Part shown: one piece after another, positions 23,499 to 35,725 of the stretch
How positions within the stretch are numbered: the first letter of the stretch is position 1
Layout: the number at the start of each line of letters is the position of its first letter
Assembly: GCA_033182465.1 (NCBI GenBank)
Contig: CP137324.1
Location: 1,550,001 to 1,614,000, forward strand
Length of the DNA stretch: 64,000 nucleotides
Source of the DNA: Sanghuangporus weigelae
Taxonomy: Eukaryota; Basidiomycota; Agaricomycetes; Hymenochaetales; Hymenochaetaceae
Reading direction: 5' to 3'
Made by a program: the position numbers and the translations under genes
Notes under the pieces: generated by a model
Databases searched by the model: none
Told to the model about the DNA's origin: nothing
Seen by the model: the letters and a program-made list of their open reading frames with translations, nothing else

Positions 23499-26400
23499 TT
23501 ATTGGACCTCCGCAGCATCTTGCAATGCATCTCGAGAGATTTGACAACACCAGCGAACAAATGCATCCGTCGAACTTTGCGAGTCCATCTGAGGAAATGT
23601 CTTTGACAGAAAATGTAAGATCCCCAGCGACAGCGCTGGAAGGCGAGTGGCTTTCAATAGGACCGCCGCCAAAGCCTTTTCGTCACGTCGAGTAAGAACA
23701 TCGGCATCCATTCCATTGCCCAGTCTCGGCACGGATGATGGGTCCTGTGTGTTGGCAAACAGATGCATGAAGAATTGTTTGAGGAATGATTTGGTTTTCG
23801 CTTTGAGGCTGACGAAATCAAGCGTCTGAATCAAATAGGAAATGAGGTTCTCGGCATTCATGGATCTTTTTCCGGAATAAGTAGACGTACTTTAAGGATT
23901 GTGATCGCAACGCAGTCTTTTGCAACCAGCCAGGCATACGCGCGGGCGACGTTCGACATCCTGGTACTCGAGACACGATCTAGCTCAAAGGCATCTTCTT
24001 CACCTTGGTCATCTCGAGCCATCTCGGTACCGCCGACGCTCGCCTCCCCTAGACTGCGCAGAAAATCCCAAAAACAGTATTGCAGCGTTACGCGGTGGCC
24101 GTGGGACTGCTTGCAGAGATGCGCTGCAATTAGTGTGTAGTATGGATTATATGATTTTTCCTGTGCGTGGCAGGTTTACATTGAGAAAATGTCATCAAAG
24201 GAGGAACTTACGTTGCCGCAACAGTGCAAAAGAACACGGATGATCTCTCGCTGCTGAATCTCTGTCAGATTTAATTGGGCCAAGCGATCACAGGCATCGA
24301 CGTAATCCTAGAACAGTAATTAAACCCTATCCGGTTTAAGACTTACTTTCGGGACTTACATCACTGCTCATAAGCACGACAAATATACTACGCCTGACAT
24401 CCGTATTCATGCCTTGCTTTTTTGCGAGCGTCAGTAATGCGTTTTCTGCAGAAACTGCCGTAGCCTGTGCTGCTGAGTTTTGCTGCTCGACAAGCGGATC
24501 TCCACCCCAAGCTGCTCCGACAAGCCACCATTTCCCCTTCGAATCGGCTTGACGCAAATCGCTGAGCGATATTCGAAGCGGTTCGTGGGCATGAACTATG
24601 GATTTGCAAGATTAAATAAAGGAACCAGATGGGATTAAAGAACGGGACAGAAGAACGAACCATGGTATTTCTTTCCAATGCCCGCAACAAATTTGTTTAC
24701 CCTCTCTTTTGTCTCGTTACCACCCTGGGCACCCGCTGTGGCTTTCTTGAGCTTGTTATTCTTGAGATTGATGAGTGTTTCAACCATGAAACGTGTCCGT
24801 GAACTAAAAGAAAATTCCACAGTTTAACGCACAAAACAGGACATAGCCTGGTGACAAAAGGACCGACCTAGCATTTCGTTGATCTCCTAACTTCGTTTGC
24901 ACAATCTGAATAATGTCTTTCAATGCCGATGGATCATCCTGTCGTAATTGTGCACCGGAACCTTTGAGAATGCATTATACTGAATCATTTGTCGTATGGA
25001 ATACACGGCAAAGTGCTTACCTCTTGCGATTTTCAAGATCAGTTCTACATCAAGCTCCGATAGCTCACCCTCAAGAATGAGTCGAATGACGTCATACACC
25101 AAGGTGCACGAAATGACATGGCAATTGTACAGTTCGGACAGTAGCACGAGTAAATTTGAGCATTCTTTGCCAACTTCATACTCTGTCTTCGCATTCGAGC
25201 CCTCTTCAGTACGGGGCGCATTGCGATCTTTTGATCTGTTATAATGACGCTCAAAGGTGGAGACAACGTTTTGGACAAAGTATGCAGCTTATCAGACGGT
25301 AAACCAAAAATTTGAGCCTGACACATTTAGAGACTGAGCAAGTGGATTGTACGTACCAAGCTCAACACCGATGATTTTATGCAGACATGCTATGAGACCC
25401 GCGTGCAATGCAACATACGTGTCAAGTAAGATGGAATGCGAGCAGGTCCCCTCGATAATTAAATTCGACAAAGTAGAAGTGATATCTGTGAATCGAAACA
25501 ATTAGATCCAGAATAATTCATCCGGGAAAGTCAATTAAAACTACCATGTCGTCTATGCGATCGGTAAAGACTCTCGATCTCTTTCAAGATGGAGTCAATG
25601 TTTTGTTCGCTCAGCCTTTAACAAACTCAGTCAGTATTGTAGATAGAACACAAGATGTCAAAGTTGGTGGTAACCTGTTTAGAAGGCCCTTGAGTTGCCG
25701 AACCAGCTTCGCGTCAATCTCGGATCCGTTTGACTGTTGTGCTGCAGCTTGCTTTCGCAGATGTGGAGGGATATATTTTGACGCTTTTGGTTGCATAAGA
25801 TGAAGGATGTTATGAGAAATCAAGATGCATGACGTACCTGGGTTTTGTCCAGCTACTTCATTCGCCGTCGATTTGCTATCGCTCTCTGATACCTCCGCTT
25901 CCTCACCATCTGCATCAGAGTCCTCCGACTTAGATTCCGTCTGTTCATTTTCCGACTCTATGCCTATCCCATCTTGTCCTGACATCTCGTTATCATCGTC
26001 GAGCCTTGACGCTTCGTCTCGGTCGTCGGACTCGGCATTCCCATCAGACTAAGAAATATGAACAGTCAAATAACAAGATGGATGTCTAGTAGACAGTTAC
26101 CCACATTTTTTTCAAGATCATCTTCACCGGCTTGATTAAGCACTTTCTCGTCGAGGTCGACTAATAAGTCTAAGGAAAGTAGTCAGACGAAGCTAAGTAG
26201 GAGCATTGTAGATCTCAAAGACTCACCGAGGATACCATCCTCTTCAAACGCAGAGCTATATTTGCCTTTCCCTTTCTTATCCTTCTTGATTCCTAGCTTC
26301 CGTTCAAGCATCGATATATATACGTCCTCTTCCTCTTCTATCCTTGACCGCTTCGTTGACATGCTGGTTGGGGCGTTCCTCGTTTGCTTCTTGTTTAAGG

Positions 26401-26846
26401 CTAGTCTCGACCCCCGTTCTTTCGATCTCAGCTTCTTCTTTTCGAGCGTCGTCCCAGTTGTAGTGGCATGACCGGAGTGTTTGACTTTTTGAGCTGACAG
26501 AGATGCTATCTCCGGCGGCAGGTCGAACTTCACCTTCTTTCGAGGCGGAAATGTGTCTTTTGTCTCGATCACTACGTTTCTCTCGCCATTTTGTTTCGGA
26601 GCACCATGTGCGAAAAATTGGGCCTTTCGCTGTTTCACCAGCTGACGTTCCGCCTTCCTCTCGGCTTTCCGACTGTGGGATCCTGAGGCTCGTCTGTGCC
26701 CTGAGCTTGAAGCAACTTCCAAAGGCGAAAGAACTTAGGAAAGTCCATAGAAACAGATACGTCGAGGTCTCACCAGACTGTGCATTTATCTCGTCTGTTA
26801 TCGATTGAGGAAGACGTGTCGTCGATTGACCCTTTCTGGTTGTCAT
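23499..26846 (-). CDS. SGD1: SGD1/NOM1 nucleolar protein with MIF4G and MA3 domains
   Basis: Nucleolar factor for 18S rRNA maturation (yeast Sgd1, human NOM1). Start ATG 26846-26844, stop at 23499, with roughly 14-16 exons between; I resolved the first two junctions (exon 1 ends at 26774, giving INAQSVASSSGHRR) and the general order, not every splice site. The product has a basic nucleolar N-terminus (SRKAERKAERQLVKQRKAQF), an acidic Ser/Asp/Glu region (about 25.85-26.05 kb), then KYIPPHLRKQ, which opens the MIF4G domain. MIF4G helices include LLSELYNCHVISCTLVYDVI and RTRFMVETLINLKNNKLKK. The C-terminal MA3 part contains DVRRSIFVVLMSSD, LTEIQQREIIRVLLHCCGN and KSFLKQFFMHLFA. No sign of decay. 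Confidence 0.82.
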
Positions 26847-26948
26847 CTTACAACTTAACAGGTTCAAGCAGCACAATTGAAACAAAATTGTACTTTGTTT
26901 TAAACTGAGATTACGTAAACAAGTTTACATCATCCAAATGTCTATCTA

Positions 26949-27227
26949 CTACATAATACCGAATAGGTCTTCACGGGATCCAGATGCGACATTTTCGATG
27001 GGTTCCGATGCTGTACACTCAATGTCCTTTATAGAATTGTCACCGCCTGAACACTGCGATCGAGGAGCAGAGATATGGTGTAGGTCGCCTTGCTCCGGTT
27101 GCTAAAACGTGGTTCAGTGTATGAAAAAATTAACCTAATCTCAAGTTCTCCATGAATGACTTACCACAGGCATAGACAGGGCCGTACAACAGAGGAGGAG
27201 AAGCACAAGAAAGTATTTCGAGAACAT
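26949..27227 (-). CDS. small secreted protein SSP-1 (71 aa)
   Basis: Unknown function. Exon 1 (27227-27165) encodes a signal peptide (MFSKYFLVLLLLCCTALSMPV). A phase-0 intron (27164-27102, GTAAGT...TTTTAG) follows at once, and exon 2 (27101-26949) encodes 50 residues of acidic/polar sequence with two cysteines 11 residues apart (QCSGGDNSIKDIEC), ending LFGIM. Frame-checked. A TATAAAG box lies at 27471-27465 on the same strand, 238 bp before the ATG. The layout (signal peptide exon ending Pro-Val, then phase-0 intron) is shared with three other genes in the window at 49.2, 58.4 and 59.6 kb. Mature sequences are not obviously alignable, so common descent is inferred from architecture. Confidence 0.6.
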
Positions 27228-27559
27228 CGCTCTGAGCCAAGTTTACTAAGATAGCGAGGTTGCGACGGACAAGTTTACTCACAGCGGGTTTTTGGTAAAT
27301 TCAGGGGAGTATATGCGCAGGATCAACCTTGCGACTAAGATGACTGGGAGAAATTGAGGAAGACTGGGATGAGGTGCGAGAGGACGACAATGAACCGCGA
27401 GAGAAGGATATCAGAGCAGACTAGATATCATTCTTTTTGAAGTAAAATGGTTTGGAACACCTCGCTTTATACGTGGTGGATAAGAAGGATTCAGCTGTTG
27501 TCATACCGGTACCGAGGAGCAATATATGAAGAATGTTGATTGATGTTGCATCATGTTGT
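27228..27559. other. promoter region upstream of SSP-1
   Basis: About 330 bp without a supported gene. It carries TATAAAG (27471-27465, minus strand) facing SSP-1. Confidence 0.4.
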
Positions 27560-27629
27560 ATCGTTCAGCTGTCCTCACATCTAGGAGTATCTAGGTATAA
27601 AGATCGTTGCATATCAAACGAATGCTCAG

Positions 27630-28303
27630 ACACCAGAGATCTTCATAATTTCATAGTGGGGATCGTCCAAAGCTTTGCATACAGCTCTTGTAGCTGCGGT
27701 CAAAGTGAAGTCGTATCGATATTGCTGTGTGATGACAGAATACGCACGCAGCATTGGAATGTCAGGATTCAGTAAAGTCTGCACAATAGTACCAAACCTT
27801 TCAACGAGAACAGCGAGCAATGGCGACAAGTATCATTATCAGCTTGTGAGGTAGGCTCGTAGTTGATGAAATACATCCGCAAGGCACGAGGATCAGCGTT
27901 ACGACTCCTTGATTGTCCCGACAGTATGATTGAAATCTCTGTCTCCTGATCTCATCGGCAACCATCATCAGCACATTGCCGCAATGCATCAAAGTGCGAG
28001 TAACAGATTGTCGAAGCTGTTTAGAGACATGTCCGGAGATATATTGCTCTGAAAAGCCATACAATCACCATCGAGCTGGGAGCAGATCAACCATGAATCG
28101 TCAAGTGATACCTCAGGAGTCAGGACCGAAGCGAAGGTTCCGATGATCAAGCGGGTGCGTAGAGAGGAATGAGAATACAGAGAAGCAGCCAGGAATCGGC
28201 ACGAAAGCCTTTGTCTGTCCGCGAGAGATGGTGGTTGTGCGGATATAAGATTAGACACGGACAAAAGCATTTTGCGCCGAATGCCAATTTCCTCGGCTGA
28301 CAT
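27630..28303 (-). CDS. unrecognised gene or decaying gene, divergent from citrate synthase
   Basis: A clear first exon starts at ATG 28303 (MSAEEIGIRRKMLLSVSNLI, helical and Leu/Ser-rich) and has a good donor at CCTGAG|GTATCA (phase 0). Downstream, coding-like helical segments sit in different frames: KQLRQSVTRTLMHCGNVLMM near 28.0 kb and MLRAYSVITQQYRYDFTL near 27.7 kb, the latter ending at a stop near 27.63 kb. I could not find one splice model that joins all of them, so either an unusual intron set or a decayed gene is possible. No family recognised. Its start lies about 190 bp from that of citrate synthase on the other strand. Confidence 0.35.
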
Positions 28304-28494
28304 GTGATTTCCTTTCGTTCACAAAGTCACGATTGTGAATCATTGGTCGATGGCCGGGTCTACAGTTCTAGTTCTTTGCTTGACCGGCCCCCGAATAGAC
28401 TATTTATTTCCATTTTCCTTTCTCTTCCTTTCCATCATCCACTTGACCTGGCAACGACGAGTAGTGAAAATTCCGTTACCTTTAGGACGAAAGT

Positions 28495-30962
28495 ATGGGA
28501 CGACCAACAGCTAAAGCTCCTACGTCGACTGCTCCTGAGGATTCCTTGACTGTACAGGACAACCGTACGGGCAAGGTGTATATAGTTCCGTGAGTATGGA
28601 TTTTGTTTCCGACTCAGAAGGAGGTAATTGCTGAAGCTAGATGACACGTAGGATCACGAATAATACGGTACCAGCAACATCATTTAAGCAAATTGCCGCA
28701 CCGCGTAAGCCGGGAGAGCGGGAAGAGAACGAGGCGGAGCGGGGACTTCGTGTTGCGGACAAGGGTTTCTTGAACACCGCCGTCATTACCTCGGAGATCA
28801 CCTATATCGATGGAGAGAAAGGAGGTATGCACGTTTGCGATGCGCCTGAGTTATGAATTGTTGCTCATCCTATATCAGTGCTTCGCTACAGGTATGATCT
28901 TGGTCCAGAGCTTGTTATAAATGGACATTTTATGGAGCATGGCACAGAGGATACCCGATCGAACAGCTCGCTGTGGACTCTTCTTTCTTAGAGACAGCAT
29001 ACCTGCTTATATACGGTAATCTGCCCACAAAGGAACAATATCATGTATTCGAAGGCGAAGTGATGCATCACAGCATTGCGCACCAGGACGCAGAAGGCCT
29101 ATTTCGTGCTTTCCGGTATGTTTTTTCCATCAAACCTTAGACTAATTTCATGTGAAACTGAGTGATAATTCAAGTTATGACGCGCATCCTATGTCAATTT
29201 TGACCAGTGCCTTCGCTTATTTAGGTTCTATGTATAGCGAGGCACGTTGATTTCACTTCATTTACGCCTTAATTAAGCTGAATATTGGACATAGGCCAAC
29301 CCGTCTTTGCAAGGGCAATCGCTATACACGAAGAGTGATGCAGAGAATCTGGCGAATATGGACAAGCAGATTTATAGACTGATAGGCAAAGCGACTACTC
29401 TTGCGGCGTATGTCTGTTTTCTTCTGGAGTGCTTTGAAATTTACGATGCATTATTCTGTGTAGCATGGCCTATCGTATTCGGCAAGGTAGGAAATTCGTG
29501 ACTCCTCCAGCAGGATTGAGCTACACGGCTTCGTGAGTTGGCTCTGCAACGCGTCCGGAAGATTCGGACCAATGAAATTATTAGGTTCTTGTATCAACTG
29601 GACCACCTCGGTGAGGAGAGCTACAAACCATCTCCTGTTCTCGCAAAAGCTTTGGATGTGCTATTCCTTCTACATGCGGATCATGAGCTTAATGCCTCGT
29701 GCACGACTGTCCTTCAGACAGCCAGTTCACTTGTGGATCCTTATTCTGCTGTCGCGTTAGTATCTGTACATTATGTTTTCTTTGCTGTACCGCTGACCCA
29801 TGGATAATATTTAGTGCCGGTTGCGCTTCCTTATAGTAAGCTTCTTCCCTTTGCGTTATCATGTCGTTTCCTAATTTCTTACTTGGTATCAGTGGGCCCC
29901 TTCATGGTACGGCTTTCGTTTCATTTTGAAGTTCAACATTAATTCAACACTTCCTTTAGGTGGAGCAAATGAGGCCGTTATCCGAATGCTCATTTCTATC
30001 GGCTCCCCGGATAATGTCCCCGCGTTCATTGAAGCCGTGAAGCGACGGGAGAAGGTCTTGTCTGGCTTTGGTCACCGGTAGGCTTTACTACCCGTTCTTT
30101 TCGGACGCTAGCTAATTGACGAACGTTGCAGCGTCTACAAGACCGTAAGTTTCTATCTATGCCTGTGGTAACGTACTCAACATCGGGCGAACAGACAGAC
30201 CCTCGATCCTTCATTATTCGGAAAACAGCTGATGAGGTGTTCAAAGTGTAAGGCATAAAACTCGGATGGCCTGACGTACTTATGCAAATTTTTGCGCAGG
30301 ACGGGTAAAGACGAGCTACTCGAAACAGCAATGCGGCTACATGACGTCGCGATGAACGACGAGTACTTCATCAAGCGAAAGCTGGCACCCAACGTAGATT
30401 TCTGGAGGTAAGAAAGCAGACATTTCGCTTGACGGACCATCTGACGTTTTGCAGCGGCCTTATATACCGTGCGATGGGTGAGTACGATATTATGTCATTT
30501 ATGCGCCGCTTCTCACCTGTCACTAGGCTTCCCTCTTGACTTCTTCCCAGTGCTGTTTGCTGTCCCTCGAGTGGTTGGATGGCTTGCACACTGGCGACAG
30601 GTATGCCTGCATTTCATTGATTGGTGATACATTAAATTGAAATTATGAAGATGATGCTTCAACCTGATGGTGTCAAAATTTGGCGACCACGCCAAGTACG
30701 TGTTTTCCTTGCGAATCAAGCGAAGGGAAGGACAGGACTAACAACGATTTGCTGTAGATATATGTTGGACCGACCAGGCGAGACTACGTTCCCATGGAAG
30801 ACCGTGTCGCCGTGAATGGGCCGAAGAGCACGCCAACGCCAGTTAAACACACCGGGTGAGTATGCCCGTACTCCTTTTTGGACGAGTCTTCCCACTAATA
30901 CACATGGTAGACAAAGCAAGAGGACGATGCTAGCGGCATATGTTGGGAAGAGTAAATTATAG
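28495..30962 (+). CDS. CIT2: citrate synthase with C-terminal SKL (peroxisomal type)
   Basis: Condenses oxaloacetate and acetyl-CoA. 19 exons, frame-checked, 495 aa: 28495-28589, 28652-28824, 28879-28891, 28948-29115, 29175-29241, 29295-29407, 29464-29532, 29585-29755, 29815-29835, 29893-29906, 29960-30077, 30132-30144, 30195-30247, 30300-30407, 30455-30477, 30527-30600, 30651-30695, 30758-30855, 30911-30962. Exons 3, 10 and 12 are only 13-14 nt. Family blocks: [29 protein letters not shown], catalytic histidines in HADHELNAS and LYGPLHGGANEAV, catalytic Asp in [25 protein letters not shown]. There is no mitochondrial presequence, and the last residues GKSKL are a peroxisomal targeting signal, so a glyoxylate-cycle or methylcitrate role is likely. 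The intron after 29241 appears to use a GC donor (GAG|GCACGT). The symbol follows the yeast peroxisomal isozyme by analogy. Confidence 0.9.
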
Positions 30963-31276
30963 ATACAGTGTCTGTTGTGAAATGATTATTAGAATAGAAT
31001 AATGTCGCTCAACGTACCTGATTTTCTTAGAAATGAATAAAACGAGTAATGCAGGCGGTGATATTCAAACTCCGCAATCAGATGCCACCCGTGAAAGACG
31101 AGGACGGCAAGTTCCGGTTGTTCGGGCGTCGAGAGAGCCAAGGAAGGGAAGGACTACTTAGCGTCTTTTCTATCAGCTCCTTTGTTTCCCCCGCCGCCCA
31201 TCACTTTTCCTGCCTTCGTCCCCTCTCCTCTCGCCCTCATCCATCCGCGGCTCACGCCTCTGTATCATCTTCAAAG
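30963..31276. promoter_or_regulatory. promoter of GPI-anchored protein
   Basis: 314 bp: 3' UTR of citrate synthase and a strongly pyrimidine-rich tract (about 31185-31255, mainly C and T) just before the next start codon, a common initiation region in fungi. Confidence 0.4.
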
Positions 31277-32164
31277 ATGTTCTCGACACTCCTTACTGCC
31301 ACGCTCCTTTCTGCATTCGCCTTCCAGAGTGTCCTCGCTCAGGACCAGTTTGCGATTTACACCATCGCTCTCAATCAGGTGAGCTTGCGTGGCCCCCCGG
31401 AAAACGATCAAAAATCGTGAAGATGGATGCTGATGTATCCTCGTCGTGATTTGTTCGCGATTTTTATGATTAGTGCGAATCTGCCCATATCACTTGGACG
31501 CAGGCAAAAGCACCATTTAACTTGGCTGTCGTCCCGGTTGAAGACCCTTGCAACTCTATCCTGTCAGTGAAATTTTGTCTCGTTTATCTTACATCGATTT
31601 TCTAACTTGCCCGCTTGATTTGCAGTGTTGACCTCGGTGACCATGAGCATCTTTCCATGACTTGGCCCAATGTCACCGTACCCGCCGGCACGAAGGTTAT
31701 GTTCTCCCTCTTGGACTCGAGCGATCAAGAGGCCTGGTCTGGTGAAGTACGCGTTACTCCCAATCAAGCGACTGAGAAGCTATCTGGATGTATCTGATTG
31801 ATTCTTTTTACCCTTTTTCAGATCACGGTCGGCGAGGGTAGCAGCGCCTGCCTGCCAGGCGCGTCATCTGAGGCGGCCTCATCAACTGGACTGTCCACTG
31901 TTTCCGGATCTGCTACGACGTACGTCTCTTTCTTCGTGTTGACTGTTGCACGAGCTGATAGAGTTTTTCCCACTTAGGCTTACGCTCACGTCTTCATTCT
32001 CCACTGCTTCCGCGTTTGAGTCCGAGACTGCTACAATCGTTGGTGCTGCAAACGCTGGGACTGTCGGCAATGCTCCTTCCGGTGCCATGCCAAGTGTGCG
32101 CCTACCTGCGGCCGTAACGGTCCTCTCTTCTGTGGCGGCCATCGCTGCTGCTTTGGCCTTCTAA
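31277..32164 (+). CDS. GPI-anchored Ser/Thr-rich cell-surface protein (Kre9/Knh1-like domain)
   Basis: Five exons: 31277-31378, 31474-31562, 31626-31746, 31822-31919, 31978-32164; frame-checked, 198 aa. A cleavable signal peptide (MFSTLLTATLLSAFAFQSVLA) is followed by a beta-rich domain of about 90 residues (HITWTQAKAPFNLAVVPVED ... LSMTWPNVTVPAGTKVMFSL ... GSSACL) of the type found in fungal Ser-Thr-rich GPI-anchored membrane proteins related to Kre9/Knh1. A Ser/Thr/Ala-rich linker and a hydrophobic C-terminus (VTVLSSVAAIAAALAF) fit GPI attachment. Three cysteines remain in the mature ectodomain. A role at the wall or plasma membrane is inferred; many paralogues are usual in mushrooms. Confidence 0.8.
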
Positions 32165-33548
32165 GGCCTCTAAATGTCAATATACCCAGACGCATAAGCT
32201 AGTCGCCAAATGGGCACTGGCGGAGCCGTCGTCCATTCCTTCTTGTACATTCCTTCTCGTTTTCTTTTTTCTCTTCTTAGATACCACAATCTCCCTGCAT
32301 TTGCTTGACGCAAGTTTTAGTCTGGTCATTGCAATCACGCACGAAAGTTGCATGCGGCTTCCTAGCGTATCAGCGATTTCAGCATTCAACATCTGACAAT
32401 CTGTTGCTCCTTGTTTTTTATTCCATAAGCTATCCTATCGTTCAGGAAACGCATTTGGCTCTGCCTTCATTGTGCGTATGGCAATTTTTTTTACACACAT
32501 ACCGAGATGTTAGCTCACACTCCCTCCCCCTTCGTGTCCTGTACTCAACTCGGCTTTTGACTCCTTGTTTTGTTTTGCTTGGATATGACATACATAACAA
32601 TGTAGTCGGGCTGAAGGATACCTGGTTCACGAGGTGACATACACTACTCCATGACAAGTCACGATAAGTGGTAGGATCATCTTATACCAGACCTTTTCTG
32701 TTGACATTTTAGGTACTTTATTGGTTCTACATACATAAGGGTTAGTGGAGTCGGGCAACGTCTTCTTGTTGTATCTCTGTACACGCGTTTTTAGCTACTT
32801 CAATCATATTAATGTTATAAATTTTCCCCGGACACTGTAGTCGATTTTGGAAACTATAAGACTGATAAAGAGAAATAAATGCAAAGAGGGGGCGTCCCAT
32901 GGATGAATACGAATGTAGATGAATATGTACGTACGCCGATATCCCGGGGAAAGAATATTACGGGACAGTGCAAATGGCCATGATTAATGAAATATAACAG
33001 AACGACGAATAATCAGGTGGAATATTTTGTTTTGGAGAAAGATTTTATTCAAGGGTCCAGTAGATGTGCTGAGGCTGACGTAGGGGCACATCTAGCAACT
33101 ATAAGTACCGATGACCATTGCTGTGTGCCCCATGGGGTAGAGGAGCCCTCTCGCCAGCGGTACTACTGCTTCATGCGAAAGCCCCTAACGCGAAAGGCTG
33201 CAACAAAGAGAGAGAAACAGGAGGTGGACTATTTTTAAACTATATTCAGAAGCTTCGGGCACGTGGACTGACGTTTCTCGTCGGCATCGCAGTCGGAAAC
33301 CCAAATTCCAGCCAGCAGTACTGATTCTGGTCCTTATTACAAGTATTTTGTAAAGTTATGCGACCTCGTAAAACATCAAATGTACACATCTAAGCAAAGT
33401 ACAGAAGGAACGAAGGATGGAAGTTCGGATGATATACATACATGTGTACGAAACGTACGTACTTACAAACAGAGACAGATGATTATTAATGCTAATGTAA
33501 CAGAAACCCGAACTGCTAGCCATAATTACTACACGCTCGGTTTTCGAA
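32165..33548. other. tail-to-tail intergenic region
   Basis: About 1.4 kb between two stop codons. It contains the 3' UTR of the GPI protein (T-rich, about 32240-32600). The remainder has short unrelated frames with no recognisable protein, splice model or repeat. Confidence 0.4.
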
Positions 33549-35038
33549 TTATAAATCTATCAAACTGTTCGTGTTCGCAGGCGACGGATCCGTTACAGCT
33601 CCACCTCCAGAGTTCTTCCCAGCAGTAACCGTCTTTCCTTTCGTAGGCTCTATAGCCGGTCCAGCAAGTAATATCTCGTCCTCTTCCTCCTCTAGGAGAT
33701 CATCGTCTTCTCCTTCGTCCTCGGAGTCTGAAAGAAGCACGAGTAGCGGCTGTGCGGGAGTCTTGCCCTTGCCGTTTGCCACGTACGGCCCCTGAGCGAG
33801 AATAGTGTCTCCTGTGACGCTGCTGTCGCTGTCTTCGTCCTCCGGTAGGGCGATTGCGCCTACCCGGCGTGATAAAGCGTAACGTAACCCGACAGGTATA
33901 AGCACTCCGACTACAACAGCGCTGAGCCCTAGACCGTTCCGCCACGAGATGAGATGGAAGTCCGCAGCGCTCGTCATGTTGTCCAGTCCACCGCCAATTG
34001 TCGTATGGATAACAGACACACCAAATATGCCAAAGAACGTGCTGATCCAGAACGGAATGATATCAATACGTAAGTGAGGAGCAAGTACGTTGACGACCCA
34101 ATGGGGCGGCAACGGCGCTATTCGCAGGACTATGAGGTAGGAAAGGAGATTTGCGCGTTGTTCGGCGAGGATTGTACTCCATCGGTCTAAACGCGCGGCC
34201 CATTTCGGGAGGGTTAGTAGCGCAGGACCGAGAGCCGCGGAGATGAGATAGCAGAGGGTTGCGCCTGTTGCGACGCATGTGCACACGAGAGGGAGAGCAA
34301 TCGGGACGCCCCATACTGCGCCACCAAGAATTGATAGATACATTGACCCAGGAAGAGAGAAGGCTTGGAGGCTAGAATTGATGATATGAGTAAATATTCA
34401 AAAGGAAGTTCGCTTCCGAGGTGTGAACAGGTATACTAAGCGCGTTCGCGGGGATCAGAATGAATAAAGACTCACAATAGATACGTTGTAACATAGCAAA
34501 CGACGACGCGGATTGGATAAATATCACGGTATTTCTTCAGAAGATAATTGAGATCCTGCAATTGAGCGAACGACTTGGGTACGTGAAGGAGAGGGCGATC
34601 TTGTCTACACAGCAAATGAGATAACAAGTTTATTTGTTCCTGTGAAAGTATAACTTACTCTTCTAATGGCGGTAAGGCGAGCCACAAGGTACCGCCGAGG
34701 ACTAAGGTGCTGACAACAAAAAGCACAGACATCTTAATCCCAGCATTTAACAATATCCTTCTAGAAGATATATTGCTACTAGGAGACATAGGCATTGTTG
34801 CACCGTAAGTTGACGAACCCGATGCATCCGACCGCAATAGGGGTGACCGGTCTGAACTATGACTTCTCACTGAGACTGGCGACAGTGAGCGCGGTGATGA
34901 TGGACCTGGACGAGGAATGGTCGCCAGGGTGTATGCCGAAGCATTTGAATGTTGTAGGGCATTGTGCCCAAGAGTTGAAGAGCTAGCGACCGGCGAGCCA
35001 ATCACAGACGCATAATGGGGCGGAGATGCGCTCGGCAT
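33549..35038 (-). CDS. VTT-domain (TMEM41/DedA superfamily) membrane protein
   Basis: Three exons: 35038-34659, 34604-34476, 34371-33549; frame-checked, 443 aa. About 95 disordered Ser/Pro-rich residues lead to a first membrane helix (MSVLFVVSTLVLGGTLWLAL). Then come FAQLQDLNYLLKKYRDIYP, FSLPGSMYLSILGGAVWG, LVCTCVATGATLCYLISAAL and NLLSYLIVLRIAPLPPHWVV, the order and motifs of the VTT domain. TMEM41B and VMP1 relatives are ER lipid scramblases needed for autophagy and lipid droplets; this member is nearest TMEM41. The C-terminal about 110 residues are acidic and disordered (LLEEEEDEILL). The start at 35038 (MPSASPPHY) was chosen; a longer upstream reading exists but looks non-coding. Confidence 0.82.
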
Positions 35039-35725
35039 GGGCGACGAAGATTCACACCAGCGGGTGCCCAGCACGTCGGGAATGAGAGCAGCGACGATGA
35101 GATACTTTGGACAACGGCTGGCGGGTAGGTGAGAGTAGGAGCGAGAGAAAGTGGAACGGCCTGGAGAGGTGGGGCGATGCAACGTTTGTCCTCCAATCTC
35201 CGTGAGGCGTGTCAGGTGATGAGGTAAGCAATCGTCAGCACGAATGACTGTCCACCGATTTTTGTCCCGCTTTTTCTTGCCCATCACCATCGTCCGTCCT
35301 CAAAAACGATGCAACTTTGCCTCGGGATTCTAGTCTATATCTGGACTCTGTCGATGCTCGAGGACTGCCAGCTACACCTTGGCTGAAGTTCGACTCAAAG
35401 AAAAAAAATACGACCATTTCCAGACCTGTTTGCCACGCGAAATTTCCTCACGTTCTGACGCATTAATCCAGTCCAATCCGTTGGCTATGCTTAACTTGGG
35501 CCCTGGGTCCTGGTACACTCTACTCCTGCGTACCGACTGGTTACTTTTTCAGAAATGGCGACTTGTTTTGTTGACATTAGAATAAAGCAAACAAAGGCGA
35601 AGCCTTAGAGCAAGAGTAACGCTTGAAAGGGAAATTTGTCGTTGATAACCATCGGTGTCTATCACGTCACTTTGCTGCTTACCTCTTACTGAACGTCTAC
35701 TGTCCTTTGCACCTTTCTGCCCGAA
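35039..35725. other. divergent intergenic region, VTT protein / nucleotidyltransferase
   Basis: About 690 bp between two divergent genes; nothing else supported. Confidence 0.4.

Noticed and set aside
32987-33324. Overlapping plus-strand frames in the 32.2-33.5 kb gap
   Set aside because: Two frames over the same DNA with no homology, signal or splice sites; treated as chance.
35039-35290. Upstream extension of the VTT protein to a start at 35290
   Set aside because: The added 84 residues are basic and irregular and read through what looks like the 5' UTR; the Ser/Pro-rich start at 35038 fits better.
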